Assembly (NCBI GenBank): GCA_035555315.1
Contig: DATMGU010000126.1
Coordinates: forward strand, 1 to 64,000
DNA length: 64,000 nucleotides
Direction: 5' to 3'
DNA from: DATMGU01 sp035555315
GTDB lineage: Bacteria > Pseudomonadota > Alphaproteobacteria > ATCC43930 > CGMCC-115725
A program made the translations under genes and the position numbers. Each line of letters begins with the position of its first letter. The stretch's first letter is position 1. Below, one piece after another: positions 53,751 to 63,537 of this stretch. The notes beneath the pieces were generated by a model. That model was not told the origin of the DNA. It did no database searches and was given only the letters and a program-made list of their open reading frames with translations.

Positions 53751-54249
53751 GCCGGTCCTTGAATTCCGCCACGACGGCGGCGTAGAGCGGGCGTTTCCAC
53801 GGCACGATGAGATCGGTGACTTCGTCGAGTGCCGCCCAGCGCCAGGCATCGAACTCCGGATGCTCGGTCGCGAGATCGATGTCGGCATCCCGGCCGGTGA
53901 AGCGCAAGGCGAACCATTTCTGGGTTTGCCCCCGATACCGTCCGCGCCACAGCTTGCCGGCGAGGTCGGCCGGCAGATCGTAGGTATACCAGCCCCGGCT
54001 TTCGAACAGGATCTCGGCCGCGGACGTGCCGATTTCCTCCAGCATCTCACGCAACGCCGCTTGCACCGGCGTCTCGCCCTCGTCGATACCGCCTTGCGGC
54101 ATCTGCCACGCGGCCTCGGCGGTATCGATGCGCCGGGCGACGAACACCCGGTTGGCCGCATCGAGCAGCATCAAGCCGACGCCAGGCCGATAGGCCGGAT
54201 CCGGTTGGTCGACAGCGACTGAAGCGGGGGCAACTGGATCGGTCATCAT
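53716..54249 (-). CDS. rppH: RNA pyrophosphohydrolase
   Basis: 177 residues. Nudix box GGIDEGETPVQAALREMLEEIGT within WQMPQGGIDEGE, and the RppH-type YRPGVGLMLLDAANRVFVARR opening and FDAWRWAALDE. Removes pyrophosphate from 5'-triphosphate mRNA ends. Last gene of the gpmI-envC-ctpA-DUF610-rppH block; overlaps gtrA tail to tail. Confidence 0.94.
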   Translation of the reverse strand: MMTDPVAPASVAVDQPDPAYRPGVGLMLLDAANRVFVARRIDTAEAAWQMPQGGIDEGETPVQAALREMLEEIGTSAAEILFESRGWYTYDLPADLAGKLWRGRYRGQTQKWFALRFTGRDADIDLATEHPEFDAWRWAALDEVTDLIVPWKRPLYAAVVAEFKDRLTTLPAARLPS

Positions 54250-54260
54250 GCGGCTCCCGG

Positions 54261-55361
54261 CTAATGCACGACCGTGGCGGATACCGGGGCCAGGGTCACG
54301 CCCCGACTATCTAGATCCTGCGCCCAGGCTGCCAGACGCTCGATGGTCACGGGAAACGCATTGCCGAGCCCGACCGCGACCCCCTGTTTCTTGGCAATAT
54401 CCTCGAGTTCCGCCAGCCGCTTGTCGATCGCGGCGCGCGACGCGTCCGAATCGATGAAGCGGTTATTGGTGGCCAGCGGCAGTTTCAGGTCGGTCGCGAT
54501 GCCGACGGCGACGGTCTGCGTGGTCGCCCGGTTGTCGACGAACAACAGCCCGCGCGATTTCAACGCCTCCAGAATCGGCTTTAGATCGTCGCGCGACGTC
54601 TCGAAACGCGATCCCATATAGCTCACCACACCGACATAACCGCTGGTCTGGCTCAGCACCCAGTTCAGTCGCTGCAGGTTTTCGGTGCGATCGAGCGAGG
54701 ACAGCAGCGTGTTGAGGCCGGGATCGATCCTCGGATAGTCGACCGGCTCCATCGGCAGATTGAGCAACACCTCATGGCCGGCGGCCCGGGCGAGGTCGAC
54801 CCATTCGCTCAATCGGCGCGAATGCGGCGTGAAGGCGAGCGACACCGCGCCGGGGAGCTGGTTGATCGCGGCCGCCGTCTCGGCGGCGCCAATACCGAGG
54901 CCGGTGATCACGATGGCGACGCGTGGCCGCTGATTGGTGACATCGAACGGTCGGGCATAGACCTGCCAAGCCTGCCGCCCGTCGCGACCGATCACCGGCA
55001 GGAACGCTCCATCCTTGGACTTCTCGATCAGACTCTGGTCGGGCGCCGGCGACAGCGGCTTAGATTTGGCGGCTGGTGGCGGCGTCGATGGCAAGGCCGG
55101 CGGGATCGGAACCGGGCCGGTGGCCGGCACGCCACCGGGTGGCACCGGCTTCCCGGCACCGGCGGCAGCCACCTGTTCGCCCTTGCCGTCCGTCGCGGGT
55201 TTGTCGCCTTCGGCCTCCGCCTCGATCGGCGGCAGCGGGACGGTGACCTCCGGCGGCAGCCGGGCCGAGGCGATACCGGCGGACGGCGGCCCGGCGATCT
55301 GCAGCCCGATGACGAGAACCGCCAGGGCCGCCACCAAACCCAGCGCAACAAGCTTGAGCAT
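54261..55361 (-). CDS. Divergent polysaccharide deacetylase (DUF610)
   Basis: 366 residues. One N-terminal membrane anchor, a proline-rich linker (about 35-110), then the deacetylase-like domain RPRVAIVITGLGIGAAETAAAINQLPGAVSLAFTPHSRRL, EVLLNLPMEP and FVDNRATTQTVA. A catalytic role in sugar deacetylation is likely but unproven for this family; it acts in the periplasm. 11 bp upstream of rppH; usually linked to envC and ctpA. Confidence 0.9.
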   Translation of the reverse strand: MLKLVALGLVAALAVLVIGLQIAGPPSAGIASARLPPEVTVPLPPIEAEAEGDKPATDGKGEQVAAAGAGKPVPPGGVPATGPVPIPPALPSTPPPAAKSKPLSPAPDQSLIEKSKDGAFLPVIGRDGRQAWQVYARPFDVTNQRPRVAIVITGLGIGAAETAAAINQLPGAVSLAFTPHSRRLSEWVDLARAAGHEVLLNLPMEPVDYPRIDPGLNTLLSSLDRTENLQRLNWVLSQTSGYVGVVSYMGSRFETSRDDLKPILEALKSRGLLFVDNRATTQTVAVGIATDLKLPLATNNRFIDSDASRAAIDKRLAELEDIAKKQGVAVGLGNAFPVTIERLAAWAQDLDSRGVTLAPVSATVVH

Positions 55362-55456
55362 TAGTCCACCGAGTTCCTGGTCGGGCGTGCGCCGCCTTTT
55401 ACCGCCACTTCACCGACCAATCCCCACTAATCCAACGTGCTTGTATCGGCCATCGA

Positions 55457-56788
55457 TCAGTCGACGGCGCGTGAGCTCAGCAATGCCATGCCACGCAGCA
55501 GATCGACGGCGCGGGTCAACTGATAATCCTGCGAGGTGCCGATCACCGTCGGATCGACCGTTTTCGGCCCAGCCGGCGGCGTTGCCGGGGTGGTGCCGGG
55601 CGGCACGGCCGCGGTCTTGGCCGCGGCGTCCGGGTCGGTGTTCTTGAGAGCCCCCTTAAGATCCGCCTCGTGCCGGATGTCGCCTTGCTCGATTCGCTCG
55701 ATCTTGGCGGGCTCGACCACGATATCCGGATCGATCCCCTTCGCCTGAATCGAACGGCCCGACGGCGTGTAATACCGCGCGGTGGTCAACCGCATGGCGC
55801 CGCCGCCGGCCACCGGCATGATGGTCTGGACCGAACCCTTGCCGAAGGATTTGGTGCCGAGCAGCAACGCGCGATGGTGATCCTGCAAGGCGCCGGCGAC
55901 GATCTCGGATGCGGAGGCCGAGCCGCCGTTGATCAGCAGGACCATCGGCTTGCCTTCCAGCAGATCATGCTGCTTGGCGTTGAAGCGCTGCACATCCTCC
56001 GGCCGGCGGCCGCGCGTCGAGACGACCTCGCCCCGATCGAGGAAGTCGCTCGACACGGCGATCGCCTGATCGAGCAGGCCGCCAGGATTGTTGCGCAGAT
56101 CCAGCACCAGGCCATTAAGCTTGCCGGAGGCCTTTTGCTTCAGATCGGCCAGCGCGCTGGTGAGACCGGAATCGGTCTGCTCGCTAAAGCTGGAAATGCG
56201 GACATAGCCGACATTGTTGCTTTCCATGTGATAGCTGACCGACGGCACCTTGATGATCTCGCGCGTCATCGTCACGTCGAACGGGTCCAGCTGTTCGCGC
56301 CGGATCGTCACTTTGATCGAGCTGTTCGCCGGTCCGCGCATCTTGTCGACGGCTTCGGTCAGCGACAGGTTGGCGGTCGATTCGCCGTCGATCTGGACGA
56401 TGAGATCACCCGGCTTGATACCCGCCTTGGCCGCCGGCGTATTGTCGATCGGCGAGACCACCTTCAGCATGCCATTCTCTTGCGACACCTCAAGGCCGAG
56501 ACCGCCGAACTCACCCCGTGTCTGGACCTGCATGTCCTTGAAGTTCTTGGCATTGAGATAGCTTGAATGCGGGTCAAGCGAACTCAGCATGCCGCTGATC
56601 GCCGATTCGATCAGTTGTTCGTCGGTCACCGGCTCGACATAGTCCTGGCGCACCCGCTCGAACACATCGCCGAACAGTTGCAGCTGTTTGAATGTCTCGG
56701 AATTATTTTGCGCGGCTTGGCCGGCGGGCAGCGGCGAAAGGAACGCTATAACCGCGGCAACTGCCGCATACCTGACTTGCCGCATCAT
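55457..56788 (-). CDS. ctpA: Carboxyl-terminal processing peptidase (S41)
   Basis: 443 residues. Signal sequence ending AGQAA, PDZ domain (about 85-165, GGLGLEVSQENGMLKVVSPI), then the S41 catalytic core with Ser in GGSASASEIVAGAL and Lys in GTKSFGKGSVQ. Cleaves C-termini of periplasmic proteins. Two ATGs; 56788 overlaps the envC stop (ATGA). A proline-rich tail and a final short helical segment close it. Confidence 0.95.
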   Translation of the reverse strand: MMRQVRYAAVAAVIAFLSPLPAGQAAQNNSETFKQLQLFGDVFERVRQDYVEPVTDEQLIESAISGMLSSLDPHSSYLNAKNFKDMQVQTRGEFGGLGLEVSQENGMLKVVSPIDNTPAAKAGIKPGDLIVQIDGESTANLSLTEAVDKMRGPANSSIKVTIRREQLDPFDVTMTREIIKVPSVSYHMESNNVGYVRISSFSEQTDSGLTSALADLKQKASGKLNGLVLDLRNNPGGLLDQAIAVSSDFLDRGEVVSTRGRRPEDVQRFNAKQHDLLEGKPMVLLINGGSASASEIVAGALQDHHRALLLGTKSFGKGSVQTIMPVAGGGAMRLTTARYYTPSGRSIQAKGIDPDIVVEPAKIERIEQGDIRHEADLKGALKNTDPDAAAKTAAVPPGTTPATPPAGPKTVDPTVIGTSQDYQLTRAVDLLRGMALLSSRAVD

Positions 56789-58305
56789 CCACTCACTTTT
56801 CCAGCACGAGCCGCCAGCCACGGCAGCGGATTTATAGGCTGACCTTGCCGACGTAGTTCGAGATATAGGCTTGGGGTTTGGCTGTCCGCACCCATCGACC
56901 CGACCGGCTCGCCAGCGACCACCCATTGGTTTACCACGCCGTCGATCTCATCCATGCCAGCCAACAACGAATGATATCCCCCGCCGTGATCGATGATCAA
57001 GATTTGCCCGTACCCTTTGAAGGGTCCAGCGAACATGATCTGGCCGTCGAACGGTGCGACGACCTGCGCACCGGCACGGGTACCGATGCTCAAACCCTTG
57101 GCGGAGCCGCCGAACGCGTCTTCCTCACCGTACCGCCTGGTGACCCGGCCGGCCACCGGATACAGCATAGCACCTCGCGCCGCCGTCTCGAACGGCCGCG
57201 TCTCCTTGGGTTGACCGAGCTGCAGCGGTCGAGCGGCGACCGGGGTCGCCGAGTCCGCCGCTTTGCTTGGCGGTGTCGCGCGCGGTTGTTGATCGACCGG
57301 CGCGGCGGCGATCTGGGTTTGCGCAGCGGCGCTTGAAGGCGCCGCCGGTGCCGCGGCGGGCACCGGGACCAGCGCTTGCTTGCCGGCCTCCGCCGCCGAT
57401 CGAGCGGTGGCCTCGGCGGCGAGCTGAGCCTTATTCTGTTGCTCGGTCAGCGCCCGTTCCGCGGCGTCCCGGGCCTGGATTTCCGCCAAAACCCGCGCAC
57501 GTGCCACCGCCTCCGCGCGGGCGCGCTCCTCGGCCGCGGCCTTCAATTCGGCCTGCCGCTGTTCGGCGCGCGCCTGACGTTCCCGTTGTTCCTGCTCCAG
57601 CCGCTGGATCAGGTCCTTGATGTCGTTGGCTTGGCTGGTCAGGGCCACCAGCCGCTTGGATTGCTGCTCGGCCCCCTGGCGCGCCTGATCCTGCAACTCG
57701 CCCTTGCGCTTGATCAAACCGGCGATGCGCCGTCGCTCGACGTCGAGCGACGCGGTCTTGGCCAACAGCTCGTTGCGCTTGCGGTCGATCGACGTCCGAA
57801 CGAAAGCCAGGTCGTCGATCTCGACCGCGAGTTGCTTGGCCTGCCGGTCGATCTCCGGTGCCGCGGCGCTGAGCAGCATGGCCCCCCGCGCCCGGTCTAC
57901 CGGGTTGCCGGGCATGAAGAGCATCGCTTCGGGCGGGTTCAACGCCAACCGCTGCAACGCCTGCAGCAATTGCTGCTGCCGGGCACGGCTGTCGGCCAGC
58001 GCCGTCGCCTTGGCCTGTTCGTCGACCGATAGGGCCTGCAGCTCGGCCTCCAGATCGGAGACGGCGGATTCCAGGCCCTGAGCGGTCGTGGCGGCGGCGA
58101 CGCTATCGGCCTGCAGCTTGGCGAGCTCACCGGCGAGGGCCGCCGCCTGGGTCTCCAGCCGCGCGTTATTCTGCCGGGTTTCCTCGGCACTGCGTTCGAG
58201 ACTCTTGAGGCGTGCCTCGGGATCGGAATCGGCCGCCGCGCTGGCCAAGGGCGACAGCAGCACCAGAGACCCGACAAGCGCCATCGCGGCGGCAAGCCGG
58301 CACAT
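56785..58305 (-). CDS. envC: EnvC-like murein hydrolase activator with degenerate LytM domain
   Basis: 506 residues. Signal sequence (LVGSLVLLSPLASAA), a long coiled coil (about 25-290), a flexible Ala/Pro linker, and a C-terminal LytM-like domain (about 385-500). The zinc ligands of active M23 peptidases are gone: the usual HxxxD, HxH positions read LSIG, LLAG and LYLEL. As in E. coli EnvC, this fits an activator of amidases, not an enzyme. ATG 58305 has a strong GGGAGGGGGCGGG upstream. Confidence 0.9.
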   Translation of the reverse strand: MCRLAAAMALVGSLVLLSPLASAAADSDPEARLKSLERSAEETRQNNARLETQAAALAGELAKLQADSVAAATTAQGLESAVSDLEAELQALSVDEQAKATALADSRARQQQLLQALQRLALNPPEAMLFMPGNPVDRARGAMLLSAAAPEIDRQAKQLAVEIDDLAFVRTSIDRKRNELLAKTASLDVERRRIAGLIKRKGELQDQARQGAEQQSKRLVALTSQANDIKDLIQRLEQEQRERQARAEQRQAELKAAAEERARAEAVARARVLAEIQARDAAERALTEQQNKAQLAAEATARSAAEAGKQALVPVPAAAPAAPSSAAAQTQIAAAPVDQQPRATPPSKAADSATPVAARPLQLGQPKETRPFETAARGAMLYPVAGRVTRRYGEEDAFGGSAKGLSIGTRAGAQVVAPFDGQIMFAGPFKGYGQILIIDHGGGYHSLLAGMDEIDGVVNQWVVAGEPVGSMGADSQTPSLYLELRRQGQPINPLPWLAARAGKVSG

Positions 58306-58354
58306 CGCCCGCCCCCTCCCGGAGCGGTCGCCAAGGCTCGGTAGGGATAACCGG

Positions 58355-59971
58355 TCAACCAGCGGCGCGGCGTCCGGCAATGGCCTCGTCGGCGGGATGC
58401 AACAGCGAACGGCCGGTCATCGCCCGAGGCTGCGCCAGGCCCAGCAGTTCCAGCAATGTCGGCGCGATATCGGCGAGTCGGCCGCCGAAGATTTGGTCGT
58501 GGCCGGCTGGCGCGTTGACCAACACCAATGGCACCGGATTAGTAGTATGGGCGGTATGCGGTTCGCCGGTTTCCGGGTCGCGCATCTGCTCGGCATTGCC
58601 GTGATCGGCGGTGACCAGCATGGTCCCGCCGGCGGCGGTAACCGCGTCGACCAGCCGGCCGAGGCAGGTATCGACCGCCTCGACCGCCTTGACGGCGGCC
58701 GCGATATCACCGGAATGGCCAACCATGTCGGTGTTCGCGTAGTTCACGACGACCACATCGAAGCGGCCCGAGCCGATCGCCTCGACCAATTTATCGGTCA
58801 CCTCGGGCGCCGACATTTCCGGTTGCAGATCATAGGTGGCGACCTTGGGCGAAGGCACCAGGATGCGTTCCTCGCCGGGAAACACCGTCTCGCGCCCGCC
58901 ATTGAAGAAGAACGTGACATGCGCGTATTTTTCGGTCTCGGCGATGCGCAGTTGATGCAGCCCGGCCCGGCTGATCACCTCGCCGAACACGTCCTGCAAC
59001 CGATCCGCCTCGAAAATCGTACCGATCAGCGGCTGCAGCGCACTCGAATATTCGACCATCCCCAGTGCCGCGGCGGTCTTGACGACGCGGTCCCGAGCGA
59101 AGCCCTCGAATTTCGGATCGAGCAGGGCGGCGAGGATCTCGCGCGCCCGATCGGACCGGAAATTCGCCATCAGGATACCGTCGCCATCGGCCATGCCGGC
59201 ATAGTCGCCAATGATGGTCGGTGCCACGAATTCGTCGGTCTCACCCCGCTCATACCCCGCGGCGACCGCCGCTGCCGCATCGGCGGCTTTTTGCCCGGCA
59301 CCTGCCGATACCATCGCCCGATAGGCCGCCGCCACGCGATCCCAGCGGTTGTCGCGGTCCATCGCATAGAACCGGCCGATCACCGTGGCGATCCGGATCG
59401 GTGCCGCCCCGGAGGCTACCTTGGTGTCGGCGACGAAATCCGCCAGATAGCCCTCGGCACTCTTGGGCGGGGTGTCACGGCCGTCGAGGAAGGCATGCAC
59501 GGCAACCGGGACGCCGGCTTCGGCGACGATCCGCGCCAGGGCCGCGATATGCCGCTGATGGGCATGCACCCCACCGGGCGAGAGCAGGCCCAACAAATGG
59601 GCGGTGCCGCCGGTCGATTTCAGCGTCGCGATGAACTTGCCGAGCGTCTCGTTCTTGGCGAGCGATCCGTCACGCACCGCCTGATCGATGCGCGGCAGCT
59701 CCTGCATCACCACCCGGCCGGCGCCCAAATTCATATGGCCGACCTCCGAATTGCCCATCTGGCCTTCCGGCAATCCGACATCGAGCGCGCTCGCTTCCAG
59801 CAAGGCATGGGGCGAATGCGCCCAAAGACGATGCCAAGTCGGCGCGCGCGCCAGGGTGACGCTGTTGTCGTCGGCCGCGGCGCGTTGGCCCCAGCCATCG
59901 AGGATGCACAGCACGACCGGACGCGGCGTCTGGCCGGCCGGACGCTTCGGGGGGGTGATTTCGATGGACAT
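58355..59971 (-). CDS. gpmI: 2,3-bisphosphoglycerate-independent phosphoglycerate mutase
   Basis: 538 residues. Metal and phosphoserine site in LCILDGWGQR and GNSEVGHMNLG (Ser75), with later DGRDTPP, NFRSDRAREI, NYANTDMVGHSG and VTADHGNAE motifs. Interconverts 3- and 2-phosphoglycerate with Mn. ATG 59971; GGAGG 11 bases upstream. First gene of the envelope block. Confidence 0.96.
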   Translation of the reverse strand: MSIEITPPKRPAGQTPRPVVLCILDGWGQRAAADDNSVTLARAPTWHRLWAHSPHALLEASALDVGLPEGQMGNSEVGHMNLGAGRVVMQELPRIDQAVRDGSLAKNETLGKFIATLKSTGGTAHLLGLLSPGGVHAHQRHIAALARIVAEAGVPVAVHAFLDGRDTPPKSAEGYLADFVADTKVASGAAPIRIATVIGRFYAMDRDNRWDRVAAAYRAMVSAGAGQKAADAAAAVAAGYERGETDEFVAPTIIGDYAGMADGDGILMANFRSDRAREILAALLDPKFEGFARDRVVKTAAALGMVEYSSALQPLIGTIFEADRLQDVFGEVISRAGLHQLRIAETEKYAHVTFFFNGGRETVFPGEERILVPSPKVATYDLQPEMSAPEVTDKLVEAIGSGRFDVVVVNYANTDMVGHSGDIAAAVKAVEAVDTCLGRLVDAVTAAGGTMLVTADHGNAEQMRDPETGEPHTAHTTNPVPLVLVNAPAGHDQIFGGRLADIAPTLLELLGLAQPRAMTGRSLLHPADEAIAGRRAAG

Positions 59972-60186
59972 GGCGCTCGACAATCCTCCGATACGGCGGA
60001 CGAAGTTTAAGCCAAGGCGGCCCCGGAGGGTAGTGGCCAGACGGCATGCGCGGATATGACGCCCAGATTGGCTGGTGGTTCGTCTCGCCTTTCGCATAAC
60101 TGTCATCGCGAGCGGCGTAACTTGGTTCCCCTAGCCTTCGCCATTGCCGGCGAAACGTGTGAGAACGCACGCCTCAAGGAGACGAC

Positions 60187-60750
60187 ATGAAGCATCCGGC
60201 GGACAAGCTGATCGACCTGTTCACCCAGCGTGGCGACGAAGCCTATTTCGGCGAAGGGGTCAGCCAGACCGCCCATGCGCTGCAATCGGCCGAACTCGCG
60301 GTCGCCGAGGGGGCCGCCGCCCCGCTGGTCGTGGCCGCGTTGCTGCACGATGTCGGCCATCTGCTGCATTCCGGCGGCGAGGATATCGCCGAACGCGGCA
60401 TCGATGCCCGGCACGAGGCGATCGGCTCGGTGTTCCTGGCCAGCCTGTTCGGCCCGGCGGTGACCGAGCCGGTCCGGCTGCATGTCGCGGCCAAGCGCTA
60501 TCTCTGTGCGACCGACCCCACCTATTACGACAGCCTTTCCGACGGCTCCAAGCGCAGCCTGGCATTGCAGGGCGGTCCCTTCACCAGCGAGGAAGCGGCG
60601 AATTTCATCGCCGCCCCGCTGGGCGCCGACGCGGTGCGGCTGCGGCTGTGGGATGACCGCGCGAAGATCACCGGCCTGGCGACCCGTCCGGTCCAGGCCT
60701 ATCGCCTGTTGCTGATGAGCGTGCTGGAAAGCGATCCTTCACAAACCTGA
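60187..60750 (+). CDS. HD-domain protein of the PhnZ-like oxygenase group
   Basis: 187 residues. Tyr20 and Glu23 in AYFGEGVSQ, then His30, His54-Asp55 (LLHDVGHLL), His58, His76, His99 and Lys103. This order and spacing match the residues known from PhnZ, a mixed-valence diiron oxygenase that splits organophosphonate C-P bonds, better than plain HD phosphohydrolases. No phosphonate genes are near, so the substrate may differ. ATG 60187 with AAGGAG 6 bases upstream; divergent from gpmI. Confidence 0.75.
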   Translation: MKHPADKLIDLFTQRGDEAYFGEGVSQTAHALQSAELAVAEGAAAPLVVAALLHDVGHLLHSGGEDIAERGIDARHEAIGSVFLASLFGPAVTEPVRLHVAAKRYLCATDPTYYDSLSDGSKRSLALQGGPFTSEEAANFIAAPLGADAVRLRLWDDRAKITGLATRPVQAYRLLLMSVLESDPSQT

Positions 60751-60844
60751 GACCGCGAACCTGAGACATGCCGCACATGCCGGAAAATCGCGGCTGAGCC
60801 ATCCGCGCGACGGCTAGTCTGCCATCGGGGACGAACCCCAGCGC

Positions 60845-62107
60845 ATGGCAGGGAGATGCGGATTGAGCCGGTCGACGGAACCGTCTTCACAGCAGCCTTC
60901 CCGCTGGTTCTTGAGCGCGCTTCCTGGATTTTGCGCGACCTTCACCGGCATCGGCCTCGGCCGCTTCGCCTATACCGCCCTCGTTCCGCAACTCGTCGGC
61001 TCGGGCCAGGTCGACGCGGCCAGTGCCGGCTATCTGGGTGCGGCGAACTTCATCGGGTATTTCCTGGGCGCCCTGATGGCGCATCGCCTGGGCCGGGCGG
61101 CCGGTGCCGTGCCGGCCATCAAGCTGGCGATGCTGCTGTCGGTCGTGAGCTTCGCGGCCAGCGCGGTACCCCTGGGTTTCTGGTGGCTGGCCGCCTGTCG
61201 TTTCCTGGTCGGCGTCACCGGGGCAGTCCTGTTGATCCAAGCCGCCAGCGTCATCCTGTCGAGCGTGCGGCAAGTCGAACGCGGTCGGGCCGGCGGCGTG
61301 ATCGTCACCGGCGTCGGCATCGGCATCGTCCTGAGCAGCCTGGTGATCGCCCCCTTGGCGGCGGCCGGGACCGGTTGGGTCTGGCTTGCCCTCGCCGGCC
61401 TGGCGCTGATCGCAACCCTGATCGCCTGGCCGCTATGGCCGGCCCCGGCCCCCATCGCCGCGACCACCGCTGAACCAATGGCAGACGCAGCGATCGGCAA
61501 GGGGACGGCGCTCGCGGCCCCCGTGCTGTTGCTGTTGCTGGGCTATACGCTGGATGGTGCCGGTTTCGTGCCGCATTCCATCTTCTGGGTCGATTTCATC
61601 GCCCGGGATCTGGGGCTGGGGGCCGGCTGGGGCTCGGCGAGTTGGCTGTTGTTCGGGATCGGCGCGGCGCTGGGCCCGATGACCGTCGGCCTGATCGGCG
61701 ATCGGCTTGGGCTTGGCCCCACCCTCATGCTGTGTTTCGCGGTCAAGGCGGCGGGCATTCTGCTGCCGGCGATGACGACGGCGGCACCGGCGCTGGCCCT
61801 CTCGTCGCTCGTCGTCGGCGCACTCACCCCGGGCACCACGGCGCTGGTCTCGGCCCGCATCGCCGAGGCGTTGAGCGGATCATTGGGCGGAGGACCCGCG
61901 TCGCGTGCCCAGCAGAGTCGGGTCTGGGGGCTGGCGACGCTGGGATTTTCGGTCGCCCAAGCCGCCGGCGGCTATGGCTTCTCGTTCGCCTTCGCCAGGT
62001 CCGGCGCGTATCCGCCGCTGTTCGTCGCAGGCGGGCTGCTCGAACTGGGCGGGCTCTTCCTCGCGTCGCTCGCCTGGGCCGCTGATCGGCGCCCCGTCCG
62101 CGCCTGA
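60845..62107 (+). CDS. YbfB/YjiJ-family MFS transporter
   Basis: 420 residues, 12 helices. The opening FCATFTGIGLGRFAYTALVPQLV is diagnostic of this family, whose substrates are unknown. A TTG at 60863 with GGGAG 7 bases upstream may be the true start rather than ATG 60845. The last 136 bp overlap the 3' end of the DHA2-type MFS gene on the other strand. Confidence 0.87.
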   Translation: MAGRCGLSRSTEPSSQQPSRWFLSALPGFCATFTGIGLGRFAYTALVPQLVGSGQVDAASAGYLGAANFIGYFLGALMAHRLGRAAGAVPAIKLAMLLSVVSFAASAVPLGFWWLAACRFLVGVTGAVLLIQAASVILSSVRQVERGRAGGVIVTGVGIGIVLSSLVIAPLAAAGTGWVWLALAGLALIATLIAWPLWPAPAPIAATTAEPMADAAIGKGTALAAPVLLLLLGYTLDGAGFVPHSIFWVDFIARDLGLGAGWGSASWLLFGIGAALGPMTVGLIGDRLGLGPTLMLCFAVKAAGILLPAMTTAAPALALSSLVVGALTPGTTALVSARIAEALSGSLGGGPASRAQQSRVWGLATLGFSVAQAAGGYGFSFAFARSGAYPPLFVAGGLLELGGLFLASLAWAADRRPVRA

Positions 62108-63537
62108 TGGCCGCTAGTGGCGGCCCCGTCTTCGGACCCGAGGCGCAGAAAACAGAGAGCCGAGACGATCGGCAGCAGCCCGACCAGGACGAACACCACC
62201 TCGAAATCACCGATGGTCATCACCGTGCCGGAAGAACCGACGAACGCCGATAGCAGCATGGCGCCGATCGCCACCCCGAAACTCTGCGACAATTGCTGGC
62301 CGACGCTGCCGATGCTGGTCCCCTTGCTGAGCGTGGCACCGGTAAGATCGGCATAGCTCAACGCGTTCATGCAGGTGAACTGCAGCGATCGCAGGAAACC
62401 GAAGACGAGCAACAGGCCGAGGATCGCGAGATACGGCGTATCGGGACGCAGGAAGGCGAGCGACATGGTCGTGAGGCCGACCACGATACCATTGCCGACC
62501 AGGATGGTCCGGAACCCACAATACCGCACGATACGCGGCGCCGCCGTCTTCAGGCACATCGAGCCAATAGCGATGACGAAGGTGAGCGAGCCGGATTCCA
62601 GCGGCGTCCGGCCGAATGCGATCTGGAACAGCAGCGGCAGCAGGAACGGCGTCGAGGCGAACCCCATGCGGCCGAGACCGCCGGCCAGCACGGCTAGGCG
62701 AAACGTCTTGATCCCGAACAGCCGAAGGTCGATCGCCGGATCCGGATGACGCCGCGCATGCAGGGCATAGAGGCCGAGAACCGCGATGCCGAGCGCCAGG
62801 ATCGTCGCCTCGACCCAGAACGGCAACACGTCGCGGCCGGCGTAATCCAGACAGAGTTCGACCGCGGCGAGGCCGATACCGCAGAGCGTGAAGCCCAGGA
62901 AGTCGAAGCGTCGCGGCGTGGCCGACCGATAATTCTCGAAATACCGGGCGGCGAGCAGGATGCCCAGCATACCGATCGGTATATTGATGTAGAAGATCCA
63001 GCGCCACGACGCATAGGTCGTGATCAGCCCGCCGAGCAGCGGCCCCAGCGCTGGTCCGACCAGAGCCGGCACGGTGACGTAGCTCATCGCCGTCACCAGC
63101 CGCGATTTCGGAAAGGATTTCAGCAGCATCAGTCGACCGACCGGCGTCGTCATGGCACCGCCGACACCCTGCAGGATGCGGGTCAGCACCAATTGCCACA
63201 AATTCTGCGAAAAGCCGCACAGGGCGGAGCCCAGGGTGAACAACACGATGGCGGCGCAGAACACGGTGCGGGTGCCGAACCGGTCCGCCATCCAGCCGCT
63301 GATCGGGATGAACACCGCCAGGCTGAGCAGATAGCTGGTGATGGCCACGTTGAGCTGCAGCGGCCCAACGCCGAGGCTATGCGCGATCTGAGGGATCGAC
63401 GTCGCGATGATGCTGGAGTCAAGATTCTCCATGAAGAACGCGCAAGCGACAACCAGGGGGATCAGCAAGCCAAGCCGGGGATTGGCGACGGTGGCGTAGG
63501 TCGCCTCCACGGATGCGCCAAGCGCGGTCTCGGTCAT
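61972..63537 (-). CDS. DHA2-family MFS multidrug exporter
   Basis: 521 residues, 14 helices. FFMENLDSSIIATSIPQIA (TM1 with Asp), AVFIPISGWMADRFGTR, RILQGVGGAMTTPVGRLML and SWRWIFYINIPIGM are DHA2 hallmarks. Probably proton-coupled drug or metabolite export. The core ends near 62110; the last about 45 residues (Ser/Pro/Ala-rich) are encoded by the antisense of the converging MFS gene and look like read-through after loss of the original stop. Confidence 0.9.
   Translation of the reverse strand: MTETALGASVEATYATVANPRLGLLIPLVVACAFFMENLDSSIIATSIPQIAHSLGVGPLQLNVAITSYLLSLAVFIPISGWMADRFGTRTVFCAAIVLFTLGSALCGFSQNLWQLVLTRILQGVGGAMTTPVGRLMLLKSFPKSRLVTAMSYVTVPALVGPALGPLLGGLITTYASWRWIFYINIPIGMLGILLAARYFENYRSATPRRFDFLGFTLCGIGLAAVELCLDYAGRDVLPFWVEATILALGIAVLGLYALHARRHPDPAIDLRLFGIKTFRLAVLAGGLGRMGFASTPFLLPLLFQIAFGRTPLESGSLTFVIAIGSMCLKTAAPRIVRYCGFRTILVGNGIVVGLTTMSLAFLRPDTPYLAILGLLLVFGFLRSLQFTCMNALSYADLTGATLSKGTSIGSVGQQLSQSFGVAIGAMLLSAFVGSSGTVMTIGDFEVVFVLVGLLPIVSALCFLRLGSEDGAATSGHQARTGRRSAAQASDARKSPPSSSSPPATNSGGYAPDLAKANEKP

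Noticed and set aside
58088..60010. 640-codon open frame on the + strand
   Set aside because: It is antisense to envC and gpmI, whose motifs are unambiguous; long shadows are expected at this G+C.
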